Assembly: GCF_000384195.1 (NCBI RefSeq)
Contig: NZ_KB913034.1
Location: 918,507-982,506, forward strand
Direction: 5' to 3'
From: Allobaculum stercoricanis DSM 13633
Lineage (GTDB): Bacteria > Bacillota_I > Bacilli_A > Erysipelotrichales > Erysipelotrichaceae
Length of the DNA: 64,000 nucleotides
In this document: positions 44,240 to 52,034 of the stretch, piece by piece
Position numbering within the stretch: the first letter of the stretch is position 1
Layout of the letters: each line of letters begins with the position of its first letter
Made by a program: the position numbers and the translations under genes
The notes under the pieces: model-generated
Seen by the model: the letters and a program-made list of their open reading frames with translations, nothing else
The model's database searches: none
Told to the model about the DNA's origin: nothing

Positions 44240-45556
44240 TTAGAAGTAGCGAAAGAAAATAAACTTAAAGGAGTTAGGTTCCATATGAACAAAGCCTGGA
44301 ATTTTTTCCACTTCGTCAGTAAATAAGTTGATTCCATCTTTCGTCGAGTTAACTGGAATATCCATAGGCTCATCTTTAATATTGAAACAAGCCCAAATTG
44401 CCTTTCCTTGATAAGCTCTTTCGAAAATACAATAAAGATTACTTAAAGCGATTTGTGTATAATCCCCATATACGAGTTCTAAATGGAGATGACGCATACG
44501 ATTTAAAACACTGATTAAATCACAAAGTTCATTCCATTCCGGCTTTTCAATATAAGGTCTTAAAGATGTGTCATTATAGTTTTTAACACCTTCAATTCCC
44601 CATTCACTTCCATAATATACGCTAGGAATACCAGGCATCGCATATAACATAGCATAAATGAGTGGAAGCCATTCTTTCTTTTCTAAAATAGAAGCGATGC
44701 GATTGACATCATGATTATCTACAAAAGATAACGGATGTTTTCCGGTATATAAACACCAAGGTTCTTTTCCGAATTGACGGTTGAAAGAATACATGATTTC
44801 AAAGAAGTTTCGCGTATTAAAAGAGGAATGCAATCCTTTATAACACTCATAGTTGGTGACTGAATCCAACATATTATTATTCATCCATTGGTTATAATCA
44901 CCATGTAATGTTTCGCCAAGTAAGAAGAAATGGCGATTTTTTTGTTTAACATGATGATGGAGATATCTTAAAAAATCTTGATCAAGGCAATAAGCAACAT
45001 CCAATCGTAAACCATCAATATGGTATAAATCGATCCACTCATCAATGACATCAAAAATAAACTCGCGCACTTTTGGATTTTTTAAATTCAGGCGAACAAG
45101 CTCATCATGTCCTTCCCAGTTTTCATAGCGTAAGTGATCGTCGTATGAATTATTGCCATCAAAATCGATCATGAACCAATCTTTATATTCCGAAAGACGA
45201 CGTCTTTTTAAGACGTCTTGAAATTGTGAAAAATCTCGTCCCACATGATTAAATACACCATCAAATAGAACATGTAAATCTTGATTATGAAGTGTTTGAC
45301 AAACAAGTTGTAAGTCTTCAACTGTCCCTAATCTTTGGTCGACAGTATGAAAATCGATCGTGTTATACCCATGAGAGGTCGATTGAAAAACAGGATTTAA
45401 TAAAATGGTATTCACTCTCAGCTTTTTATAGTGTTTAAGCCACTCAGGTGAAATCAAGTGAAGAATTCGATGTTCCAATTTAAAATCATTTTCAAATGGA
45501 GCCCCGACTGCACCTAGAGGATAAATTTGATATATATTACGTTCAACTACTTTCAT
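44240..45556 (-). CDS. Alpha-amylase family (GH13) glycosidase
   Basis: A 438-residue intracellular GH13 enzyme. Conserved regions are visible: DGVFNHVG (region I), GLRLDVAY with the nucleophile Asp (II), LLGETLHG with the acid/base Glu (III) and FVDNHDVNR with the third Asp (IV). No N-terminal carbohydrate module and no signal peptide, so it probably cleaves maltodextrins or cyclomaltodextrins in the cytoplasm, like neopullulanase/maltogenic amylases. It stands alone; no sugar transporter is next to it. Confidence 0.92.
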   Translation of the reverse strand: MKVVERNIYQIYPLGAVGAPFENDFKLEHRILHLISPEWLKHYKKLRVNTILLNPVFQSTSHGYNTIDFHTVDQRLGTVEDLQLVCQTLHNQDLHVLFDGVFNHVGRDFSQFQDVLKRRRLSEYKDWFMIDFDGNNSYDDHLRYENWEGHDELVRLNLKNPKVREFIFDVIDEWIDLYHIDGLRLDVAYCLDQDFLRYLHHHVKQKNRHFFLLGETLHGDYNQWMNNNMLDSVTNYECYKGLHSSFNTRNFFEIMYSFNRQFGKEPWCLYTGKHPLSFVDNHDVNRIASILEKKEWLPLIYAMLYAMPGIPSVYYGSEWGIEGVKNYNDTSLRPYIEKPEWNELCDLISVLNRMRHLHLELVYGDYTQIALSNLYCIFERAYQGKAIWACFNIKDEPMDIPVNSTKDGINLFTDEVEKIPGFVHMEPNSFKFIFFRYF

Positions 45557-45690
45557 TCAATTCCCTTTCTTTTCATTATTTTTTGCAATTAAAGATTAAA
45601 TGGCATATCCTTTGTCCTTTCCCCATCACAAATGAATCCATTCAATCTTGATAAACATTGATTTTATTATATCGAAATTCAAATTTTAAA

Positions 45691-45722
45691 ACAAAAACGT
45701 CCATTGCAATGGACGTTTTTTC
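45691..45722 (-). terminator. Terminator after ybaK-like gene
   Basis: AACGTCCATT/AATGGACGTT with T-rich sequence on both sides. Confidence 0.8.
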
Positions 45723-45726
45723 AATC

Positions 45727-46203
45727 TTATTCTTCACAAAGATCAGCCGGTTTTGCTTTCGCGGATGGATCTAAATATTGTGGGTCCATTTCAATTTGGA
45801 CGCCAATTTTTCCAGCTGAAAAATAAATTGTCTCAAAGTTTAATGCACTCTGATCAAAATAAGTTGGAAATTGTTTTTTCATTCCTAGTGGTGAACATCC
45901 CCCATGAACATAGCCAGTTAAAGGGAGTAATTGTTTTTGCGCAATCATTTCGACTTTCTTTTTGCCCACAATTTTAGCTGCTTTTTTTAAAGATAGATGG
46001 GCTTGGGCTGGAATCATGAAAACAAAATATTCTTTATCATTGGATACTGTAACTAATGTTTTAAAAACACGATCAACTGAAGCGTCTAATTGATTAGCGA
46101 CTGTGATCGCATCAACCGCTTCACCTAATTTTAATTCATGTACAGAGTAAGGAATTTTTAATGTATCTAAATGGCGCATGGCATTTGTTTTTTTAATTTT
46201 CAT
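45727..46203 (-). CDS. YbaK/EbsC-family Cys-tRNA(Pro) deacylase
   Basis: A 158-residue trans-editing protein that hydrolyses Cys mischarged onto tRNA(Pro). Family features include TNAMRHLDTLKIPYSVHEL at the start, VFKTLVTVSNDKEYFVFMIP with the catalytic-Lys region (RVFKTLV), KKAAKIVGKKKVEM and YVHGGCSPLGMKKQFPTYFD. Length matches bacterial YbaK (about 156-160). Stand-alone gene with GAAAGGA upstream and its own terminator. Confidence 0.93.
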   Translation of the reverse strand: MKIKKTNAMRHLDTLKIPYSVHELKLGEAVDAITVANQLDASVDRVFKTLVTVSNDKEYFVFMIPAQAHLSLKKAAKIVGKKKVEMIAQKQLLPLTGYVHGGCSPLGMKKQFPTYFDQSALNFETIYFSAGKIGVQIEMDPQYLDPSAKAKPADLCEE

Positions 46204-46378
46204 AGTCTATCCTTTCTGATCCTCAATTTTTTAATTCACAATGGAACAAACCTTGTAAATTTTTTTATTCAAGGAATATGTATCGAACATAATACGAAGA
46301 TACATTATAGTAATTTTTAAAATGAATGAAACATTGAATTAGAATGGAATAAGCTTCTATTCCTAAATATCGTGAAAC

Positions 46379-47191
46379 CTATTTATTTTCAACAATTTGA
46401 ATCATGATTTTGGTGATATAGTCCACTTCTTTTGAAATAACAAAGTCATTCATTCCTACTTCATAAGCATAACCAGTTAGTTCAAGATGGTGGCTTTTTG
46501 CATAATCAAGCATCTGTTGATATAAGTTGGGTAAATCGTCCCATTCTCCTTTTTGATATCCACAAAGATATTTTCCTTTTGGTTTAACAAAACAATCCAA
46601 ATCTGTTTTCGGATTCAATGCCACAGTAAAGATACCGTCATAGCGTTCGAAATCCATCTCATAAACTGAATCGAGTGCTATATAACTTCCAATCCCCATT
46701 CGAATTTGTGCAATTCCCCAGATCTCTTTTAAATGCGCAAACATCTGCGAAAAATCATCTTGAGTCACATCTAGAGGATAAACCAATAGCTGTTTTTCTT
46801 CGCACTCTTCAATTCGAATGGTTTGTCCTTGCAAAGTTTCACAGAAAAGGATCTGTTCTTTTTTGTTTTGAATGATCGTTCGAATATTGCTTAACTTTTG
46901 AATTTGTTTGTCAATTTCTTGTTCTTTCTCATCCACGATGTTTAAAAAATCAGCCGGTGTTGGATTTTGACGAAATGCGGCGATCTCTTCAATACTCATA
47001 TTCAATTCTTTTAACATTCGGATATATTCAAAATCTAAACTTTGTGAAACATCATAATAACGATAACCATGATCAGATTTTGTATAGGGGCAAAATAGTC
47101 CGATTTGATCATAATAATGCAGCGTTCGTTTATTGACTTCATGTAGCTTGGCAAATTGAGCAGTCGTTAGCTTTTTGGTCTCTTTACGCAT
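46379..47191 (-). CDS. MerR-family regulator with GyrI-like effector domain
   Basis: A 270-residue protein. Residues 8-75 are a MerR winged helix-turn-helix (LTTAQFAKLHEVNKRTLHYYDQIGLF, YRYYDVSQSLDFEYIRMLKELNM), followed by a coiled coil (DEKEQEIDKQIQKLSNIRTI). Residues about 125-265 form a GyrI/AraC-effector-like ligand pocket, as in BmrR-type multidrug sensors. It is divergent from a GNAT acetyltransferase gene, and the 83-base gap contains a MerR-like promoter. It therefore probably senses a small molecule and controls that neighbour and itself. Confidence 0.9.
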   Translation of the reverse strand: MRKETKKLTTAQFAKLHEVNKRTLHYYDQIGLFCPYTKSDHGYRYYDVSQSLDFEYIRMLKELNMSIEEIAAFRQNPTPADFLNIVDEKEQEIDKQIQKLSNIRTIIQNKKEQILFCETLQGQTIRIEECEEKQLLVYPLDVTQDDFSQMFAHLKEIWGIAQIRMGIGSYIALDSVYEMDFERYDGIFTVALNPKTDLDCFVKPKGKYLCGYQKGEWDDLPNLYQQMLDYAKSHHLELTGYAYEVGMNDFVISKEVDYITKIMIQIVENK

Positions 47192-47204
47192 TATTTAATG
47201 CCTC

Positions 47205-47250
47205 CTTGTTGACATTACAGTTACTGTATACCTTACCGTACAGAATGGAT
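47205..47250 (+). promoter_or_regulatory. MerR-type promoter/operator between merR-like and GNAT genes
   Basis: TTGACA (47209-47214) and TACCGT (47234-47239) are 19 bases apart, the long spacer typical of MerR-activated promoters. The spacer holds the palindrome ACAGTTACTGT and nearby TAC.GTA half-sites. The position in the divergent gap supports it. Confidence 0.5.
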
Positions 47251-47274
47251 ACGATGAAAACAAGGAGAATTACT

Positions 47275-47904
47275 ATGCAAGTACAATTACGTGAATACCA
47301 CAAGTCAGATTTTAATGAGTTAGAAGGAATTATTCGCCAAACATGGCATTATGACGAATTTGCAAGTCCTAAAATAGCCACAAAACTCGCTCGTGTATTT
47401 TTAACAAGTTGCTTAACAAACTATACGTTTTCTCGAGTTGCGGTTATGAATGGAAAAGTTGTTGGGATTATTCTGGCTAACAACATCGCCAAACATAAAT
47501 GCCCATTCTCGAACCGTTTTGCCCAATTCAAAGCAATCCTATCTTTATTTTTATCGAAAGAAGGGAGAAATGTTTCAAAAATTTTCGGCAACGTTCATGG
47601 CATCGATCAACAATTGCTTGATGAAAACAACAAAAAATATCCAGCTGAATTAGCTTTATTTGCGGTTAGTTCTGAATGTAGAGGTAAAGGGATAGGAAAA
47701 ATGCTATTTCAATCTGCCCTTGAATATATGAAACAAGAAAAATTAGATAACTTCTATTTATTTACAGATACAAGTTGTAATTATGGCTTTTATGAACACC
47801 AAGGTATGGAAAGATGTGTGGAAAAAGAACATATCTTTAACATTAAAGGGCAACGCGCAAGCATGAAATTCTTTATTTACGAATATCTGCTAAGCGTTGC
47901 TTAA
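47275..47904 (+). CDS. GNAT-family N-acetyltransferase
   Basis: A 209-residue acetyltransferase. The acetyl-CoA-binding motif A is LFAVSSECRGKGIGKMLFQ (R-G-x-G-I-G), preceded by strands VAVMNGKVVGIILAN and followed by FYLFTDTSCNYGFYEHQGM. The acceptor is unknown. The ATG at 47275 has AAGGAG 8 bases upstream; the frame runs 23 codons back over the promoter and is not used. Its partner MerR protein, divergent at 47191, probably regulates it, suggesting a detoxification or drug-modification role (inference). Confidence 0.88.
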   Translation: MQVQLREYHKSDFNELEGIIRQTWHYDEFASPKIATKLARVFLTSCLTNYTFSRVAVMNGKVVGIILANNIAKHKCPFSNRFAQFKAILSLFLSKEGRNVSKIFGNVHGIDQQLLDENNKKYPAELALFAVSSECRGKGIGKMLFQSALEYMKQEKLDNFYLFTDTSCNYGFYEHQGMERCVEKEHIFNIKGQRASMKFFIYEYLLSVA

Positions 47905-47986
47905 TATTCCTAAATGAATGCGGACGAACTCTTCAATCAATTCATTTCATTTTCCATCCTTTTTTTTACGTCATCATCAAGATTTC

Positions 47987-48015
47987 TTGACATGATCTTT
48001 TGAACTTTGTATTGT
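47987..48015 (+). promoter_or_regulatory. glnN promoter (-35 TTGACA, -10 TATTGT)
   Basis: A perfect TTGACA at 47987-47992 and TATTGT at 48010-48015 with a 17-base spacer. Transcription would start near 48022, giving a leader of about 106 bases. Confidence 0.7.
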
Positions 48016-48021
48016 TGCATC

Positions 48022-48127
48022 ATTGAGGGCAATGACGCCGTATTTGCTTCATCCAATTCCTTCAACCTTAGAAGACTGGTGCGGCTCGCGGAGTTTTGCC
48101 TTTTTTTTGTTAACAGGAGATCGACAG
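48022..48127 (+). promoter_or_regulatory. Structured 5' leader of glnN with terminator-like U8 tract
   Basis: Within the leader GGCAA (48029-48033) can pair with TTGCC (48096-48100), and GCCG (48037-48040) with CGGC (48082-48085). CTTC/GAAG forms a small inner hairpin. The outer stem is followed directly by T8 (48101-48108), and the glnN ribosome site AGGAGA comes right after. This is the layout of an attenuator or riboswitch. It does not match any riboswitch consensus I can recall. Confidence 0.4.
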
Positions 48128-50221
48128 ATGAAAACGAACGTTACAGAGATTTTCGGCGAAAACGTTTTTGACGATGCTACGATGCGGGAGCGTCTACCGA
48201 AAGAAACGTATAGAGAACTTCGCAAAACGATTATTCAAGGACTTCCTTTAAATCGTAAAATTGCGAACGCTGTTGCTCATGCCATGAAAGTATGGGCAAT
48301 CGAAAAAGGCGCTACTCATTATACTCACTGGTTCCAACCGATGAATGGAATTACTGCAGAAAAACATGATTCATTTATCAATCCTGATGGACCAGGAAAA
48401 GTCATCATGTCCTTTGAAGGAAAAGAGTTAATCAAAGGTGAACCAGATGCCTCTTCTTTTCCAAATGGCGGATTACGTACAACATTTGAAGCACGTGGCT
48501 ATACCGCTTGGGATCCAACAAGTAATGCTTTTATTAAAGAAGGTGTTCTTTGTATTCCAACCGCATTCTGCTCGTATACTGGACATGCTTTAGATAAAAA
48601 GACTCCACTACTACGTTCAATGGATGCGATCACGAAACAAGCGTTACGCATTGTCCACTTATTTGGCAATGATGATGTCCATAAAATCAATACAACCGTT
48701 GGTGCTGAGCAAGAATATTTCTTAATCGATAAAGAATATTACTCACAACGCCGAGATTTAAAATATACTGGCCGTACTTTATTTGGTGCAATGTGTCCAA
48801 AAGGTCAAGAAATGGAAGACCACTATTTTGGAACAATCCAACCTCGCGTCAAAGCCTTTATGGATGAATTAAACGTCGAGTTATGGAAACTTGGAATCAT
48901 GGCTAAAACACAACATAACGAATGTGCTCCTGGCCAGTTTGAAATTGCTCCAATCTTTACAACTACAAACTTAGCAACTGACCAGAACCAATTAACGATG
49001 GAAATTATTCAACGTTTAGCAAAAAAACATGGCATGGTTGCTTTATTACATGAAAAACCATTTGAATACGTCAATGGAAGTGGTAAACACAACAACTGGT
49101 CTTTATCTACAGATACAGGTATCAATTTATTTGAACCAGGTGATACACCATATGAAAATCTGCAATTCTTAGTATTCTTGGCTGCGATTGTAAAAGCAGT
49201 CGACGATCACCAAGATTTGCTTCGCCTTTCTGTTGCAACAGCCGGAAACGATCATCGTTTAGGGGCGGATGAAGCACCACCTGCTATCCTTTCTATCTTT
49301 ACAGGTGAAGATCTAGCAGCAGTGATCGAAGCGATCATCAAAGACGAAGACTATGATTCAAAAGACAAAGCATTTATGAATATTGGATCGGATGTTTTAC
49401 CAAATCTTCCTATTGATGCAACAGATCGTAACCGAACTAGTCCATTTGCTTTTACAGGGAATAAATTCGAATTCAGAATGCCTGGTTCTAGCCAATCCAT
49501 TGCTGGAATCAATATGATTTTGAATACAACAATTGCAGATGCCTTAGAACAATTTGCCAATTATTTAGAAGGTGCAGACGATTTCGATTCTGCTGTTCAT
49601 AAATTGTTGCAAAATACTTTCAAAAAACACTCTAGAATTATTTTCAATGGTAATGGCTATTCTGATGAATGGGTTGAAGAAGCAAAACGCCGTGGTTTAT
49701 TAAATTTACCAAGTGCCGTTGATGCCCTTCCTTACATGAAGGCGGAAGAAAACATTCAATTATTTGAACACGCTCACGTCTTAACCCGTGAAGAAGCCGT
49801 TTCTCGTTACGAAATTTTAATGGAAGAATACGTCAAATTGCTTAACATCGAAGCATGTACGATGGTATCCATTACTCGTAAAGAAATTTTACCGGCAGTG
49901 ATGAAGTATCAAAAAGAATTAACAGATTCTGCTTTGGCTAAGATGCAATTATTAGGCAAAGATGCAGGAATTTATGAAGTAGAAATTCTTAAAAAAGGTC
50001 AGGCTTTACTCGATCAAGCCTACCTTGCTAGTGAAAAATTGTCTGAAGCCAAAGATGTTCTTAAACAATTTGACACAATTGAAGATAAAGCTAACTATGT
50101 AAAAGAAACTATCGTTCCATTAATGGATGAATTACGTGTACCCTGTGATGAATTAGAAGTCATTACTGCAACAACTGCATGGCCATTCCCTACTTATGGA
50201 AAACTCTTATATGGTCTTTAA
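48128..50221 (+). CDS. glnN: Glutamine synthetase type III
   Basis: ATP-dependent ammonia assimilation enzyme of the large GSIII class (about 700 residues; here 697). It starts MKTNVTEIFGENVFDDATM and has the GSIII-specific N-terminal region (KVWAIEKGATHYTHWFQPM), GAEQEYFLID, KTQHNECAPGQFEIAP, and GSGKHNNWSLSTDTGINLF, followed by GNDHRLGADEAPPA and the C-terminal PFPTYGKLLYGL. The ATG at 48128 follows AGGAGA. Upstream codons in frame belong to the leader. No glnR or amt gene adjoins it. Confidence 0.95.
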   Translation: MKTNVTEIFGENVFDDATMRERLPKETYRELRKTIIQGLPLNRKIANAVAHAMKVWAIEKGATHYTHWFQPMNGITAEKHDSFINPDGPGKVIMSFEGKELIKGEPDASSFPNGGLRTTFEARGYTAWDPTSNAFIKEGVLCIPTAFCSYTGHALDKKTPLLRSMDAITKQALRIVHLFGNDDVHKINTTVGAEQEYFLIDKEYYSQRRDLKYTGRTLFGAMCPKGQEMEDHYFGTIQPRVKAFMDELNVELWKLGIMAKTQHNECAPGQFEIAPIFTTTNLATDQNQLTMEIIQRLAKKHGMVALLHEKPFEYVNGSGKHNNWSLSTDTGINLFEPGDTPYENLQFLVFLAAIVKAVDDHQDLLRLSVATAGNDHRLGADEAPPAILSIFTGEDLAAVIEAIIKDEDYDSKDKAFMNIGSDVLPNLPIDATDRNRTSPFAFTGNKFEFRMPGSSQSIAGINMILNTTIADALEQFANYLEGADDFDSAVHKLLQNTFKKHSRIIFNGNGYSDEWVEEAKRRGLLNLPSAVDALPYMKAEENIQLFEHAHVLTREEAVSRYEILMEEYVKLLNIEACTMVSITRKEILPAVMKYQKELTDSALAKMQLLGKDAGIYEVEILKKGQALLDQAYLASEKLSEAKDVLKQFDTIEDKANYVKETIVPLMDELRVPCDELEVITATTAWPFPTYGKLLYGL

Positions 50222-50223
50222 TC

Positions 50224-50249
50224 AAAAAGCGGCTTAAGCCGCTTTTTTT
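50224..50249 (+). terminator. Terminator after glnN
   Basis: AAAGCGGC/GCCGCTTT with TTAA loop and T-run, immediately after the stop. Confidence 0.92.
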
Positions 50250-50326
50250 GTATCTTGAAATAAAAGAAGACAAAAAAACGGTAAGGACAAACATGTCTTA
50301 CCGCAAAATAAACAACGTGAATGAGA

Positions 50327-50680
50327 TTATTGAACTTCTTCAATAAAAACTGGACCATGAAGATGGCGTGCTTGTTCATTACCACTAATAGGCATACCAA
50401 TTTCATAAAGATCTTCGTATTGAGAATATCCATCATAGTAAATGAGGACTTCATTCCATGGTTGATGATAGCAAAGCGCTTCAACACCACCTGGCGCCGT
50501 GCAGGCATCGTAAGTAATCATTTTTTTAGGACTTACAAAAGAGAATTCGTTTGATCCAGATTTTTGTAAAACAACCGTTAAAGGCAACATTTTGCAAAAA
50601 GCATGAGATAGTTCATCATCATGAACTTTATAGATGACCTGATTACCGAATTCATCTGAAAATTTAACTTTCATTTCCAT
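50327..50680 (-). CDS. Cyclophilin-like fold protein
   Basis: About 118 residues of beta-rich sequence: MKVKFSDEFGNQVIYKVHDD near the start, a KMLPLTVVLQKSG strand, ALCYHQPWNEVLIYYDGYS and YEIGMPISGNEQARHLHG. The CYHQPWNEVLIYY region resembles the ...G(D)L.YY.PWGNLALFY core of the small cyclophilin-like family (PF18050). Not a proven prolyl isomerase; function unknown. The ATG at 50680 follows AAAGGA; a second Met two codons on is possible. Converges with glnN. Confidence 0.7.
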   Translation of the reverse strand: MEMKVKFSDEFGNQVIYKVHDDELSHAFCKMLPLTVVLQKSGSNEFSFVSPKKMITYDACTAPGGVEALCYHQPWNEVLIYYDGYSQYEDLYEIGMPISGNEQARHLHGPVFIEEVQ

Positions 50681-50760
50681 TAATTCCTTTTCTTTATCTC
50701 TATTTATCACTATTGACGCTATCTATTGTATCGCTTTGTTGCATAAGAACAACTCTGTTT

Positions 50761-51399
50761 TTAATTTTGGTCATCTTTAGTATGTGGACATTGGTTCAAT
50801 GAACCATTTTTCATGCATAAATGAGCATTCTCACAGTTCCATCTTTCTTTGCCTTGCGCACAAAGGTTAGACATTTTGCCACTTTTTAATCGGACTTGAT
50901 AAGCTGGTGGACTCACTACTGTTGCATGCGGCAATACATCACGAATAACGATTGCCCCCGCTCCAACTTTACTTTCTCTACCTAAAGTGATGTTACCAAT
51001 AATTTTCGCACCAGCACCGATCAAAACATCATCTTCAACTGTTGGATGTCTTCTCCCTTTTTCTTTGCCTGTTCCGCCGAGTGTTACGCCTTGATAAATT
51101 TTGACATTATTACCAATTACACACGTTTCACCAATGACAACACCTACGCCATGGTCAATAAAAAATCGTTTGCCGATCGTTGCTCCTGGATGAATATCGA
51201 TCCCGGTTTTTCGTTGATTTTTTAAAGACAACCAGCGGGCGAGTACGTAATGCTTCTTTAAATAAAGTCGATGTGAAAAATACCAAGTCCTGATTGCTTT
51301 GAACCCAGGCATCATTTTAATTTCTCTTTTTGAATGTAAGGAAGGGTCTTGTTCCATAAAAACTGCTATTTCTTCCTTAATAAATTCATGATAGCTCAT
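50761..51399 (-). CDS. cysE: Serine O-acetyltransferase CysE with Cys-rich tail
   Basis: First step of cysteine synthesis: acetyl-CoA plus Ser to O-acetylserine. The protein has 212 residues: helical N-terminal domain, then the left-handed beta-helix hexapeptide repeats (GIDIHPGATIGKRFFIDHG, GVVIGETCVIGNNVKIYQGV, TLGGTGKEKGRRHPTVEDD) with the catalytic His/Asp. The last 35 residues include four cysteines (NLCAQGKERWNCENAHLCMKN, then NQCPH), unlike the usual short regulatory tail. No cysK is adjacent. Start follows GGGAGGATTC-type ribosome site. Confidence 0.93.
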   Translation of the reverse strand: MSYHEFIKEEIAVFMEQDPSLHSKREIKMMPGFKAIRTWYFSHRLYLKKHYVLARWLSLKNQRKTGIDIHPGATIGKRFFIDHGVGVVIGETCVIGNNVKIYQGVTLGGTGKEKGRRHPTVEDDVLIGAGAKIIGNITLGRESKVGAGAIVIRDVLPHATVVSPPAYQVRLKSGKMSNLCAQGKERWNCENAHLCMKNGSLNQCPHTKDDQN

Positions 51400-52034
51400 T
51401 GAATCCTCCCTTTTTTATTAAGCAACATTTTATCAATCGAAATTTTAAATATGTATTTCAAGCTCATTTTCTTCATAAAAGCGAAGCGAAAGATTAAATT
51501 TTGAAAATGTAAAAAGACAATGAAAGCGTTTTATCTCAAAGGTAAATAGCCATGAATTTTTTCTTGATCATCAAATACCACAAATGATATGAAAGCTCAC
51601 AAATATCATCGATATTGATCTTTTAAGTTCAGTAACCCCAACGATCGTATACCTCCATTTATAATGATGGATCGGTGAATGAACACAACAATGCGTTAAG
51701 CGTATACTTTTGTAAAAATTAGATATTGAAGTGCTATTCGTATAGTCACGATCATAAATGAACTTGATTCGAGAACGATTCATGTATTTTCATAATGATA
51801 AATATTTGAAAATTGCTTTTAGACATTCACTTTATGGCATTGAAAATAAACCTGATAGATCTGCTGTTGTATTCGTAAATAGAACCATCTATGATCGAAA
51901 AAATATAAATAACAGTAGGTATCATGCACAATTGCCCCCTTTAATCAAAGAGTAAAAAAGCAATGATAAAAAAAGAGTTTATAAGTGATGATGTTAAAAT
52001 AACGATATTGTCAGACAAAAGGAGGGATCATCCC
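51400..52034. other. Long intergenic region before the magnesium ATPase island
   Basis: About 630 AT-rich bases. Short frames here (for example 51758-51955) lack ribosome sites. No M-box or other magnesium riboswitch could be recognised by eye. The change from AT-rich sequence to the more GC-rich ATPase gene at about 52030 marks a likely left boundary of acquired DNA. Confidence 0.4.

Noticed and set aside
51758-51955. Open frame of 65 codons upstream of the first magnesium ATPase
   Set aside because: No ribosome site and no recognisable protein pattern; sits in AT-rich intergenic sequence.
51400-52034. Possible magnesium (M-box) riboswitch before mgtA
   Set aside because: I searched by eye for the conserved M-box blocks and found none; the leader length and sequence do not fit.
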